Assembly: GCA_029254375.1 (NCBI GenBank)
Contig: JAQWXR010000002.1
Span: 1 to 64,000 of the forward strand
Reading direction: 5' to 3'
DNA from: Schleiferiaceae bacterium
GTDB lineage: Bacteria > Bacteroidota > Bacteroidia > Flavobacteriales > Schleiferiaceae
DNA: 64,000 nucleotides
Of the stretch, positions 54,619 through 64,000 are shown in pieces. The notes below the pieces were generated by a model, which worked only from the letters and a program-made list of their open reading frames with translations, ran no database searches and had not been told where the DNA came from. The translations under genes and the position numbers were made by a program. The stretch's first letter is position 1. Every line of letters starts with the position of its first letter.

Positions 54619-55926
54619 ATGAACCGCAGTAAAACGCCTACTCGCATGCGCTTCTTCGCAATCAAAGTACTCCGCGTTCTAACTATCGCATTGATGGTTA
54701 GCGCCTTAGCCAACCCTGTCCACGCAGAAGTGGATGCGGAACTCGGTAAAAAACTCTTTAAAGCCAACTGTGCTTCGTGCCACAAATTGGACAAAAAACT
54801 CGTCGGACCTGCGCTTGCAGGAGTGACTGAGCGTCGTTCCGAGGAGTGGTTATTGGCATGGATCCGCAATAATGCCGAGCTCCGAGCGAGTGGCGATGCG
54901 GATGCTAATGCCATTTTTGAAGAATATGGTGGCTCGGTGATGTCCGCCTTTGAGAATCTCAGTGAAGACGACATCAAGAGTATTCTTGCCTACACAAGCA
55001 TCCCAGCAGCAGCCCCAGCCCCTGCGAAAGACTTGGTGCCAGCGCCACTTGCGGACAGACCCGTCGAGGACGATAGCACCTTGCTTTATATTCTAGGTGC
55101 ATTCCTTTTCCTTTTCGTTATCCTTTTGCTTCGCATCCGAAATACCTTGAAAGAGGTGAATGGAGATACGGGCACCACGGTCATCCAAGACGCCAATGCC
55201 TTAACCCGCTGGTTGGTTAGCAATAAGCGTTTCATGACGGCCATGACGATCATAGTCACTGTGGCGTTTCTCTATCAGCTGTTCTGGTTCCTCATGGGAA
55301 TAGGGGTAGAGCAGAACTATCAGCCGGTGCAGCCGATTGCTTTCTCTCATAAGATTCACGCGGGAGAGAACCAGGTGGACTGTAATTACTGCCACAGCAG
55401 TGCGCGCTCTTCGAAACATTCAGGCATTCCTTCGACCAATGTCTGCATGAACTGCCATATGTACATCGATGGATCAGAAATCGTCAACGAAGCGGGTGCC
55501 CTGAAGTACGCTGGTGACCGCTCTCCAGAGATCGCAAAAATCTACGCTGCTATTGGTTGGGACGCAGAAAATCGCACCTACATCGAGAACTACGAGCAGA
55601 AGCCCGTGAAATGGATTCGCTTACACAATTTGCCAGATTTGGCCTACTTCAATCATGCCCAGCACGTTACAGCAGGTCAGGTAGAGTGCCAAACGTGCCA
55701 CGGTCCAGTGGAAGAGATGGATGTGATGTACCAGTATTCAGAGCTTACTATGGGATGGTGTATCAACTGCCACCGTGAGACTGAAGTGAAGAAAACAAAT
55801 GGCTATTATGCCAATGCAGAAGAAGGCACTCAAACCATCAATGAGCGCCTTGCTGCAAAATTCCACGACGAGAAGATCACAGTCGAGAAAATCGGTGGTC
55901 TAGAATGCGGCAAGTGCCACTATTAA
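54619..55926 (+). CDS. actA: Alternative complex III subunit ActA, multiheme cytochrome c
   Basis: Six CxxCH motifs (CASCH, CNYCH, CMNCH, CQTCH, CINCH, CGKCH); internal TM segments; first gene of the act operon. Confidence 0.93.
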   Translation: MNRSKTPTRMRFFAIKVLRVLTIALMVSALANPVHAEVDAELGKKLFKANCASCHKLDKKLVGPALAGVTERRSEEWLLAWIRNNAELRASGDADANAIFEEYGGSVMSAFENLSEDDIKSILAYTSIPAAAPAPAKDLVPAPLADRPVEDDSTLLYILGAFLFLFVILLLRIRNTLKEVNGDTGTTVIQDANALTRWLVSNKRFMTAMTIIVTVAFLYQLFWFLMGIGVEQNYQPVQPIAFSHKIHAGENQVDCNYCHSSARSSKHSGIPSTNVCMNCHMYIDGSEIVNEAGALKYAGDRSPEIAKIYAAIGWDAENRTYIENYEQKPVKWIRLHNLPDLAYFNHAQHVTAGQVECQTCHGPVEEMDVMYQYSELTMGWCINCHRETEVKKTNGYYANAEEGTQTINERLAAKFHDEKITVEKIGGLECGKCHY

Positions 55927-55935
55927 TTGAAGCAA

Positions 55936-58900
55936 ATGGCAACTGAAAAAGTCTATTGGAAAGGGTTTGACCAGCTGGCAAACACAGAGGTTTCGCAGCG
56001 CATGGCTCAAAATGAGTTTGCATCAGAGATCCCTATGGAGCAGTTTTTAGGTGACGAAAAACTCATGGGCAGTGCCCAAACTTCCCGCCGAGATTTCTTG
56101 AAGTATTTGGGCTTCTCGACTGCCGCGGCCACCTTGGCGGCATGTGAGGCTCCGATCATCGAAAGTATTCCCTACGTTGTCAAGCCTGATAGCCTGACTC
56201 CAGGAATGCCGACCTATTATGCTACTGCGTACACGGATGGGCAAGATTTTGCTTCGGTTCTTGTCAAAACACGCGAAGGTCGTCCCATCAAAATCGAAGC
56301 AGGGGATCAAGGACGGTTCAACCGCGGAACCAACGGCCGTGCGCAAGCAAGTGTGCTTTCCTTATATGACTCAGCTCGCTTGCGTCAGCCTCAAAAGGGT
56401 GGTGTGGAAAGTGATTGGGCCACTATTGAAGCCGACCTCAAATCAGCCGTGGACGCGTCAATCACCTCCGGCAAACAGTTTATACTTATTACCGGCAGCG
56501 TTTTCAGTCCTTCCTTCAAAGGCTTAATCGCCAAGCTTCGCCAAGCGCACAACAATTTTATTCACGTAGAAGTGGATGCGGTTTCTTCATCCGAGGTTTT
56601 GGATGTTTGGGAAGCTTTGACTGGCGTGCGCGCCATCCCAACGATGGATCTTTCCGCAGCCAAATTAGTCGTCTCTTTTGGAGAGGATTTCTTGTCTGCA
56701 GGAAGTGCTCAACAAATGTCCAAGGCTTATGCGGGGAGCCGCAAGCCAGGTAAGTCAATGTTGCGCCATATCCAAGTCGAATCCAATTTAAGCCTCACCG
56801 GGTCTAATGCGGACAAACGAGTGAAAATCAAGCCATCTCAAGTAGGATCAGCCTTAGCTTACCTGCTTAATGAGGTAAGCAATACATCTTTGGCCATTGC
56901 CTCATTAGATGATAGCTTGAAAGGGCAATTAAAAGGGATCGCGGCAGAATTGATGGCTCTCAAAGGGCAATCATTGGTTCTTGTCGGGGGTAACTCTGGA
57001 GCAAATGCGCACCTTGCAGTGGCATTGAATGCTGCCCTTAATAACGTGGGAAGCACCGTACGTGTGGACCAACCAATTTACATCCGTTCAGGAAACGATC
57101 GTGCCTTTGATAATGCAATGGCCGATATGTCTGCTAACGCCGTTGGAGTCGTAGTGCTTGTGGGGGCTAATCCAGGGTACTCGCGACCTGGCTTTCCAGA
57201 GGCGATGGCCAAGGTGGAATACAGCTTAAGCTTGTGTGACCGTCTGGATGAGACTGCAGCACTCTGTGCGGCAGCGGCTCCAGTACCTCATTACTTGGAG
57301 TCTTGGGCAGATTACATGCCGACTGCATCGGATTTGGCCATAGCTCAGCCGACGATCCGCCCCTTGTTCAATAGCAAGCCAGCGATAGAAGTCTTAGGAA
57401 GCCTGATTGGCGAAGCACAGTCCTCCAAGGATTGGGTCAAATCGACCGTATCCGCCAAGGGATTGAGCTGGTCTCAAACCCTGCATGACGGTGGGGCAAG
57501 TATGGAAGTCAAATCTTCTATTTCTGCTTCTGAAGTAGCTTCTCGAGCCATGTCTGGAGCTTCTGAAGCGGCTAGCACCGCGGCTTCAGCGAAGTCAGGT
57601 GACTTTGAAATTGCCTTGTACCAAAAAACAGTAGGTTCTGGGAACCAATCAAACAACCCATGGTTGCACGAGCTACCGGATCCAATTTCTCGTGCTGCAT
57701 GGGACAACTATTTGACTATCAGCGCAAAGGATGCCCTGGCCTTGGGTATCGTCAATGAAACTCAGAGCAATGGTGCCTTGAATGGCAGCTTGGTAACCTT
57801 GACGGTAGGAGATATCACCTTGGCCAATGTGCCTGCTTTAATCCAACCAGGACAGGCACAAGGTACCGTAGGTCTGGCTGTAGGCTATGGTCGCACTGCG
57901 GCAGGTCGCGTGGCAGATGGCCTTGGAGTCAATGCATATAGTTTGAATATCTCCCAAGGATTTGCAGCGGTTTCCATGACCCTGGAAGAAGGCGAACATG
58001 AATTTGCTTCTACACAGTTGGGTAACACCATGATGGGTCGTAAGATCGTTAATGAAGTTAGCTTGGCTGATTATGTGGCGGATCCCGCAGGAGCAAGCTG
58101 GAACGAAAAGCCAACCTTCCACACCTTAGAAGGAAGCAAAACGGCGAACGAAGCCAACTTGTGGGCCAATCATGACCACGAGACGATGCACATGTGGAAC
58201 ATGAGCATCGACTTGAACAGCTGTACCGGCTGTGGCGCATGCGTCATTGCCTGCCACATGGAAAACAACGTTCCCGTTGTAGGCAAGCAGGAGATTCGCA
58301 ACTTCCGCGATATGCACTGGTTGCGCATTGACCGCTACTATTCTTCAGACATGACTAAGGATCGTGCGAACGACGAAAACGTAGGAGGCATCGATATGTA
58401 TGCGCAGATGGAGGTCCCCGGAGAGAGCCCTGAGGTGGTCTTCCAGCCGGTGATGTGCCAACACTGTAATCATGCTCCTTGTGAGACAGTTTGTCCAGTA
58501 GGTGCAACAGTTCATTCACGCGAGGGACTCAATCATATGGCCTATAACCGTTGTATAGGCACCCGTTACTGTGCGAACAACTGTCCGTACAAAGTGCGTC
58601 GCTTTAATTGGTTTAACTACCAGAAAAATGAGCGCTTCACGTCAGTCAACCCTGCGCAAGACGATTACGGCCGCATGGTTCTCAACCCCGACGTTACTGT
58701 GCGTTCACGTGGTGTTATGGAGAAGTGTACGATGTGTATTCAGCGTATACAATATGGTAAGCTTGAAGCGAAGAAAGCCGGTCAGCCTTTGGCTGATGGA
58801 GCTGTTACCACCGCGTGTGCCCAAGCCTGTGACAGTGGTGCCATCACATTTGGTGATGTCAACACGGCAGGTAGTGCAGTGCAAGTGGCCAAAAATGATG

Positions 58901-58983
58901 CTCGCTCCTACCACCTCCTCGAGGAAGTAGGAACGCAACCTTCTGTATTCTATCAAACTAAAGTTCGCAACACCCGCGCCTAA
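55936..58983 (+). CDS. actB: Alternative complex III subunit ActB (molybdopterin-like plus Fe-S domains)
   Basis: SRRDFLKYLGFSTAAATLAACEAPIIESIPYVV Tat/lipobox-like; 4Fe-4S motifs SCTGCGACVIACHMENNVP, MCQHCNHAPCETVCPVGA, CIGTRYCANNCPYKVRRFNWF. ATG at 55936. Confidence 0.95.
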   Translation: MATEKVYWKGFDQLANTEVSQRMAQNEFASEIPMEQFLGDEKLMGSAQTSRRDFLKYLGFSTAAATLAACEAPIIESIPYVVKPDSLTPGMPTYYATAYTDGQDFASVLVKTREGRPIKIEAGDQGRFNRGTNGRAQASVLSLYDSARLRQPQKGGVESDWATIEADLKSAVDASITSGKQFILITGSVFSPSFKGLIAKLRQAHNNFIHVEVDAVSSSEVLDVWEALTGVRAIPTMDLSAAKLVVSFGEDFLSAGSAQQMSKAYAGSRKPGKSMLRHIQVESNLSLTGSNADKRVKIKPSQVGSALAYLLNEVSNTSLAIASLDDSLKGQLKGIAAELMALKGQSLVLVGGNSGANAHLAVALNAALNNVGSTVRVDQPIYIRSGNDRAFDNAMADMSANAVGVVVLVGANPGYSRPGFPEAMAKVEYSLSLCDRLDETAALCAAAAPVPHYLESWADYMPTASDLAIAQPTIRPLFNSKPAIEVLGSLIGEAQSSKDWVKSTVSAKGLSWSQTLHDGGASMEVKSSISASEVASRAMSGASEAASTAASAKSGDFEIALYQKTVGSGNQSNNPWLHELPDPISRAAWDNYLTISAKDALALGIVNETQSNGALNGSLVTLTVGDITLANVPALIQPGQAQGTVGLAVGYGRTAAGRVADGLGVNAYSLNISQGFAAVSMTLEEGEHEFASTQLGNTMMGRKIVNEVSLADYVADPAGASWNEKPTFHTLEGSKTANEANLWANHDHETMHMWNMSIDLNSCTGCGACVIACHMENNVPVVGKQEIRNFRDMHWLRIDRYYSSDMTKDRANDENVGGIDMYAQMEVPGESPEVVFQPVMCQHCNHAPCETVCPVGATVHSREGLNHMAYNRCIGTRYCANNCPYKVRRFNWFNYQKNERFTSVNPAQDDYGRMVLNPDVTVRSRGVMEKCTMCIQRIQYGKLEAKKAGQPLADGAVTTACAQACDSGAITFGDVNTAGSAVQVAKNDARSYHLLEEVGTQPSVFYQTKVRNTRA

Positions 58984-58997
58984 TACTCTAGCGAATT

Positions 58998-60386
58998 ATG
59001 CATTACGAATCTAACGTACGCGAACCACTTATTCTCGGGGATAAGTCCTATAAGGACATCACCGTGGACGTGGCTCGTCCTGTAGAAACGGCGGCCCCCA
59101 GAGCTTGGTGGATCGTTTTCTCCATTTCATTGGTCATGTTCCTATGGGGCGTGGGCTGCATCTTGTACACGATCGGAACGGGTATCGGCGTTTGGGGCTT
59201 GAATAAAACCGTAGGCTGGGCCTGGGACATCACCAACTTCGTATGGTGGGTAGGTATCGGTCATGCGGGGACTTTGATTTCAGCCGTTCTGCTCTTATTC
59301 CGTCAAAAGTGGCGTATGGCCATCAACCGTTCAGCGGAAGCCATGACCATCTTCTCGGTCATTCAAGCGGGATTGTTCCCCTTGATTCACATGGGTCGTA
59401 TTTGGATGGGCTATTGGGTGTTCCCATTTCCTAACCAGTACGGTTCACTCTGGGTAAACTTTAACTCTCCCTTGTTGTGGGACGTATTTGCCATCTCGAC
59501 CTACTTGACGGTATCTACGGTTTTCTGGTACACGGGCTTGATTCCAGACTTTGCGATGATTCGCGACCGTGCGATCAATCCGGTTCAAAAGCATATCTAT
59601 CGCATCCTCTCCTTCGGTTGGGGGGGTAAGGCCAAAGCATGGCAGCGTTTCGAAGAGGTGTCCTTGGTTTTGGCCGGTTTGGCTACGCCTTTGGTACTCT
59701 CCGTGCACACGATTGTATCCATGGACTTCGCTACCTCGGTGATTCCAGGGTGGCACACGACCATCTTCCCTCCCTACTTCGTTGCAGGAGCAATCTTCTC
59801 CGGTTTTGCGATGGTGCAGACCTTGCTGCTGATCGTTCGCAAGATTTTCAAGATGGAGGACTACATCACGATTCAACATATCGAAATGATGAATATCGTC
59901 ATCATGGTGACGGGTTCAATTGTGGGTGTCGCCTACATCACGGAGCTCTTCATCGCTTGGTACTCCGGGGTTGAATATGAACAATATGCCTTCCTAAATC
60001 GGGCTACAGGACCTTATTGGTGGGCCTATTGGTCTATGATGACCTGCAACGTGTTCTCACCTCAGTTTATGTGGTTCAAGAAGCTGCGCACCAACTTGGT
60101 TTTCACCTTCTTGATTTCGATCATTGTTAATATCGGTATGTGGTTTGAGCGATTTGTCATTATCGTGACATCACTCCACCGCGATTACTTGCCATCAAGT
60201 TGGAGTATGTTCTCCCCCACATTTGTAGATATCGGCATCTTCATTGGAACCATCGGATTCTTCTTCGTTTTGTTCCTTTTGTATGCACGCTCCTTCCCGG
60301 TCATTGCCCAAGCCGAATTGAAGACTATCCTTAAATCTTCTGGAGAATCCCAGAAAAAACACCACGATCCCCATGGCGCACACTGA
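58998..60386 (+). CDS. actC: Alternative complex III subunit ActC (NrfD/PsrC-like membrane protein)
   Basis: Multi-TM; WDITNFVWWVGIGHAGTLISAVLLLFRQKWRMAINRSAEAMT; operon position. Confidence 0.95.
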   Translation: MHYESNVREPLILGDKSYKDITVDVARPVETAAPRAWWIVFSISLVMFLWGVGCILYTIGTGIGVWGLNKTVGWAWDITNFVWWVGIGHAGTLISAVLLLFRQKWRMAINRSAEAMTIFSVIQAGLFPLIHMGRIWMGYWVFPFPNQYGSLWVNFNSPLLWDVFAISTYLTVSTVFWYTGLIPDFAMIRDRAINPVQKHIYRILSFGWGGKAKAWQRFEEVSLVLAGLATPLVLSVHTIVSMDFATSVIPGWHTTIFPPYFVAGAIFSGFAMVQTLLLIVRKIFKMEDYITIQHIEMMNIVIMVTGSIVGVAYITELFIAWYSGVEYEQYAFLNRATGPYWWAYWSMMTCNVFSPQFMWFKKLRTNLVFTFLISIIVNIGMWFERFVIIVTSLHRDYLPSSWSMFSPTFVDIGIFIGTIGFFFVLFLLYARSFPVIAQAELKTILKSSGESQKKHHDPHGAH

Positions 60387-60891
60387 GCACACCCCGGTCG
60401 TACGCGCGCTTTACCTAGACGATGATGTCGTACTAGATGCGGTTAAAGACCTGCGCGGAAAAGGCATTAAGGTGAAGGAGGTTTATTCCCCTTTCCCGAT
60501 CCACGGTTTGGATAAAGCCATGGGATTAAAAGAAACACGTATCGCGATGGCGGCGTTCATGTATGGTTTGATCGGTTTGTCCGTCGCCATTCTGATCACT
60601 TCCTATATGATGAACATAGATTGGCCGCAGAACATTGGCGGAAAGCCTTCTATGACCTGGGGGAAAAATATGCCTGCATTTGTGCCCATTATTTTTGAAT
60701 TAACGGTATTCTTTGCGGCCCACTTAATGGTTTGGACGTTTTTGATTATTAATAAGTTGTACCCCGGTGCAGCGCCTCAGAATCCAGATCCCCGGACTAC
60801 GGACCACCACTTCATGATTGAAGTTGCGGCAGGTGATGGGGTCGTGGACGCCCTGAAAGCTACGGGTGCCATTGAAATTGCAGAAGCCTAA
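60373..60891 (+). CDS. actD: Alternative complex III subunit ActD (DUF3341)
   Basis: VRALYLDDDVVLDAVKDLRGKGIKVKEVYSPFPIHGLDKAMGLKETRIA; HHFMIEV. Confidence 0.93.
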   Translation: MAHTEHTPVVRALYLDDDVVLDAVKDLRGKGIKVKEVYSPFPIHGLDKAMGLKETRIAMAAFMYGLIGLSVAILITSYMMNIDWPQNIGGKPSMTWGKNMPAFVPIIFELTVFFAAHLMVWTFLIINKLYPGAAPQNPDPRTTDHHFMIEVAAGDGVVDALKATGAIEIAEA

Positions 60892-60895
60892 TCCC

Positions 60896-61483
60896 ATGAA
60901 AAAAGGAATCCTACTCTCCTCGATTGTTGTGCTTGGTCTAATGACTGCGTGCAATTCAGACAAATCGACACCAGGCTATACGTTCATGGACGATATGTAT
61001 CGTTCCCCTTCATTGGAAACGTATTCTGCCGCTGCCAATACGGCGCAAGGAACGGCGGCCCAATTGCCCGTCGAAGGAACGGTGGCTCGCGGTTATGTCC
61101 CTTATGACCTTCCGAATAGTAATGAAGGCTATGAGGCGTCAAAGAACAACTCAGCGGTACCATCATACTTTTCTGACCTGGATGCGGAGCAAGGGAAGGA
61201 GCTTTATTCCGCTTTCTGTTCGCATTGCCACGGAGTAAAAGGAGATGGAAATGGCATCCTGATGGAGCGAGAGAAGATCCTAGGTGTACCCGGGTATAGC
61301 ACTTCGCGATTGCCAGATATCACGCCAGGAACCATCTACCATGTCATCATGCATGGAAAGAACAACATGGGATCTCACGCTTCCCAACTGACCTATGAAG
61401 AGCGTTGGAAAATCATCAAATACGTGATGAAACTTCGCGAAGATCAATCTGCAACGGCTGCTCCTGCTGAGCCCGCTGCCTAA
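60896..61483 (+). CDS. actE: Alternative complex III subunit ActE (monoheme cytochrome c lipoprotein)
   Basis: Lipobox MKKGILLSSIVVLGLMTACNSD; GKELYSAFCSHCHGVKGDGNGILMEREKILGVPGYSTSRLPDITPGTIYHVIMHGKNNMGSHASQL. Confidence 0.94.
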   Translation: MKKGILLSSIVVLGLMTACNSDKSTPGYTFMDDMYRSPSLETYSAAANTAQGTAAQLPVEGTVARGYVPYDLPNSNEGYEASKNNSAVPSYFSDLDAEQGKELYSAFCSHCHGVKGDGNGILMEREKILGVPGYSTSRLPDITPGTIYHVIMHGKNNMGSHASQLTYEERWKIIKYVMKLREDQSATAAPAEPAA

Positions 61484-61489
61484 TTTCAA

Positions 61490-62881
61490 ATGCCGACTAC
61501 GATGTTTGTATTTACTAAAAAGGCTAAACTTTTCGCCGGCGCCCTCACCTTGGTGGGCTTGGTCATGATGGTGATTGGTTTTAATACTGGCGGTCACGAA
61601 CTAGATAGCCATGACGGGCATGCTACTGAGATGCACGCAATGGACGCGCACGCGGAAGAGGCTCATGCGGATCACTCTAAAGAGGATCACTCTGAAGAGG
61701 CCCACCCAGAAGCAGCCCATGCCGAGCACGCGGAAGAAGCTCATGCGGATCACGAGGAAGGCCATGGAGGTCATGAAGATCACGGAGCCGCCAATCGCCC
61801 TTGGGCAGCATTCATGGTTAATACCATCTTTTTCCTGGGTATTGGAATAGGGACGCTATTCTTCTTAGCCATTCAGTATGCCGCTCAGGCTGGCTGGTCT
61901 GCTGGTATTCTGCGTGTAATGGAGGCTGTGGCTCTATTCGTGAGCATCCCCCTCCTTGGAATGCTATTCCTGGCCATTACGGGGTCAATGGACCTGCACC
62001 ACATTTGGCATTGGATGCAAGACGGTATCATGGATCCAACGAGTCCAAACTATGATTCCATTATTGCTGGCAAAGAGGCCTATCTCAATGATACATTCTT
62101 TACTTTGAGAACCGTGGCCTACTTGATAATTTGGGGGGGTGCTGCCTATTTGTTGCGACGCAATAGTTTAAAAGAAGATGCACTGCCTGAAGGCCAAACG
62201 ATATTCTTCACCCAGCGTAAATTGGCGGCGATTTTCATTGTGCTTTATGCCGTGACAAGCTCCACTAGCGCATGGGATTGGATTATGTCGATTGATACGC
62301 ACTGGTTTAGCACCTTGTTTGGCTGGTACACCTTTGCAGGAATGTTCGTAACAGCCTTGACGGTCTTGAACGTATTGGTTATGTTCCTTCGCGTGCAAAA
62401 CTACTTGCCTTGGGTGAATGATAACCACCAGCATGATTTAAGTAAGTTCATGTTTGCCTTCTCCGTCTTCTGGACCTATCTGTGGTTCTCTCAGTATATG
62501 TTGATCTGGTACTCAAATATTCCTGAAGAAACGCCCTACTACCTGGCGCGTTTTGGCGAATTCAAACCGCTATTCATTACCATGCTGGTTTTAAACTTCT
62601 TCATGCCTGTATTGGTTTTGATGTCGCGAGATTCCAAGCGAATTATGGGATTCATCATGCTTGCGGCGGTATTCGTTCTAGCGGGTCACTGGATGGATCA
62701 TTATATCATGATTATGCCCGGTAGCGTAGGATACCACTACGGTTTTGGTTGGGTAGAAATCGGGGGATTCTTGTTCTATGCAGGGTTGTTTCTTTATGTG
62801 GTTCAACGCAACTTGGCCGCAGCGCCCTTGCGCTTGAAGAACCACGCTCTGATTCATGAAAGTAAATTGTTCCACCAATAA
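61490..62881 (+). CDS. actF: Alternative complex III subunit ActF with His/Glu-rich N-terminal insert
   Basis: Multi-TM; ALEM-type segments SSTSAWDWIMSIDTHWFSTLFGWYTFAGMFVTALTVLNVL; insert HELDSHDGHATEMHAMDAHAEEAHADHSKEDHSEEAHPEAAHAEHAEEAHADHEEGHGGHEDHG. Confidence 0.93.
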   Translation: MPTTMFVFTKKAKLFAGALTLVGLVMMVIGFNTGGHELDSHDGHATEMHAMDAHAEEAHADHSKEDHSEEAHPEAAHAEHAEEAHADHEEGHGGHEDHGAANRPWAAFMVNTIFFLGIGIGTLFFLAIQYAAQAGWSAGILRVMEAVALFVSIPLLGMLFLAITGSMDLHHIWHWMQDGIMDPTSPNYDSIIAGKEAYLNDTFFTLRTVAYLIIWGGAAYLLRRNSLKEDALPEGQTIFFTQRKLAAIFIVLYAVTSSTSAWDWIMSIDTHWFSTLFGWYTFAGMFVTALTVLNVLVMFLRVQNYLPWVNDNHQHDLSKFMFAFSVFWTYLWFSQYMLIWYSNIPEETPYYLARFGEFKPLFITMLVLNFFMPVLVLMSRDSKRIMGFIMLAAVFVLAGHWMDHYIMIMPGSVGYHYGFGWVEIGGFLFYAGLFLYVVQRNLAAAPLRLKNHALIHESKLFHQ

Positions 62882-62892
62882 TATTCTTTGAT

Positions 62893-63918
62893 ATGACTGG
62901 TCTTTTGATGGTTATTGTGCTTGCCCTTGCGGTCTTTGCCGCGGCACAAATCATGCGTATTTATGAGCTTTCGGCCAAAGTCAGCCAAGTACGCGAATAC
63001 GAGGTGACAGACAAGGATAATTCGAATCAAGGTCGCATGATGTTGGTATTTGGAATTGGACTCGTCGTTGCTTTCTTTTGGATGGTGGCTACATGGGGTG
63101 AGATCATGTTGCCCAAACCCTCTTCCATGCACGGCGTTGAAATAGATCGCTTGTGGGATATTTCTATGGGCATGATCATCTTCATGTTCGTTGTGGTTCA
63201 GCTTGTTACATTCTATTTCGCCTTCAAGTATCGTGGACGTAAGGATGGAAAAGCTACATTCTATGAGCACAATGATCGCTTGGAATTCATTTGGACCATC
63301 GTTCCAGCCATTGTGTTGGCGGTATTGATCATCTATGGCCTAACAACGTGGTCGAATGTGATGAATCCAGAAAATGAAGAGGAGCCCATGGTGGTTGAAC
63401 TCTATGCGCAGCAGTTCAAATGGACCGCGCGTTATTCTGGAGATGACAATACCCTCGGGTTTGCGAATGTCCGCTTGATTGGCGGGGCCAATATCGTTGG
63501 AGTGGATACCTTGCATGTAAATTCGGCAGACGACTTTTTGGCGACTGAAATTCACCTGCCCGTAGGGCGCCCTGTGCTGTTCAAATTCCGCGCTCAGGAT
63601 GTGATTCACTCGGCATACATGCCCCACTTCCGCGCTCAAATGAACTGCGTGCCCGGCATGGAAACACATTTTCAATTCACTCCCACTATTACTACAGCAG
63701 AAATCCGCCAAGATGCAGATGTGCAAGGAAAGGTGGCGCGCATCAATGCCATCCGCCAGGCTAAAGGTCTCGAGCTCTACGAGTACGACTACCTACTACT
63801 TTGTAACAAAATTTGTGGCTCTGCCCACTACAATATGCAAATGAACATTGTTGTGGAAACGCAAGCAGAATATGATGCTTGGGCGAAGGAACAAAAGACA
63901 ATTGCTGAAACTCTCTAA
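62893..63918 (+). CDS. coxB: Cytochrome c oxidase subunit II
   Basis: TM hairpin then EFIWTIVPAIVLAVLIIYGLTTW; VVELYAQQFKWTARYSGDDN; QDVIHSAYMPHFRAQMNCVPGMETHFQFTPT; LLCNKICGSAHYNMQMNIVVE (CuA ligands). Confidence 0.95.
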   Translation: MTGLLMVIVLALAVFAAAQIMRIYELSAKVSQVREYEVTDKDNSNQGRMMLVFGIGLVVAFFWMVATWGEIMLPKPSSMHGVEIDRLWDISMGMIIFMFVVVQLVTFYFAFKYRGRKDGKATFYEHNDRLEFIWTIVPAIVLAVLIIYGLTTWSNVMNPENEEEPMVVELYAQQFKWTARYSGDDNTLGFANVRLIGGANIVGVDTLHVNSADDFLATEIHLPVGRPVLFKFRAQDVIHSAYMPHFRAQMNCVPGMETHFQFTPTITTAEIRQDADVQGKVARINAIRQAKGLELYEYDYLLLCNKICGSAHYNMQMNIVVETQAEYDAWAKEQKTIAETL

Positions 63919-63944
63919 TCAAGGACGTTAAAAAGGGAAACCCT

Positions 63945-64000
63945 ATGGCTTCGCACGAACACGGTAACGACCACGCTCACGATCACGATCACGAGCATCA
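63945..64000 (+). CDS. Truncated 5' end of the next gene, presumably cytochrome c oxidase subunit I
   Basis: ATG at 63945: MASHEHGNDHAHDHDHEH...; identity inferred from synteny only. Confidence 0.5.
   Translation, partial: MASHEHGNDHAHDHDHEH

Noticed and set aside
54619-55926. Six-heme ActA with N-terminal monoheme domain as a novel architecture
   Set aside because: An N-terminal cytochrome c domain fused to pentaheme ActA is, to my knowledge, common in Bacteroidota ACIII; not reported as novel.
57520-57600. Ala/Ser-rich low-complexity stretch in ActB (ASEVASRAMSGASEAASTAASAKSG)
   Set aside because: Looks like an ordinary interdomain linker.

Overview
This 64-kb window comes from a Bacteroidota chromosome, probably a Flavobacteriales-like lineage. 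The evidence is type IX secretion (T9SS) C-terminal signals, TAnnTTTG -7 elements, alternative complex III and DUF3098. No phage, transposon or CRISPR array was seen. Housekeeping genes include sppA, folK, ompA-like, trmH-like, mutS, tRNA-Gly(GCC), leuS, ftsX, uppP, truB, queA, rlmN, mrp, nifU-like, korAB, a YebC-family gene, an S9 peptidase, rhodanese/thioredoxin genes and an alternative complex III (actABCDEF) plus cytochrome oxidase operon that runs off the right edge. The most interesting block is a ~20-kb minus-strand, mostly overlapping gene cluster (about 7.7-28.05 kb). It encodes two TonB-dependent receptors, a secreted endonuclease/exonuclease/phosphatase-family protein, large T9SS-exported multi-domain proteins with repeated OB-like modules, Calx-beta and lamin-tail-like domains, a PorV/PorQ-like protein and lipoproteins. 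It is divergently transcribed from a PhoB/PhoR-like two-component system. The shared intergenic region contains a candidate 11-bp-phased Pho-box-like array next to a Bacteroidota -7 element. I propose a phosphate-starvation-induced extracellular nucleic-acid/organophosphate scavenging system. Other notable items are an LpxH-family gene split by a single in-frame amber codon, several genes whose -7 promoter element lies only 4-6 nt from the ATG (candidate leaderless mRNAs), a polybasic C-terminal tail on an exported protein, His-rich N-termini in ActF and the putative CoxA, and a fused double-rhodanese protein. All functional calls come from reading sequence and protein motifs; no database searches were run.
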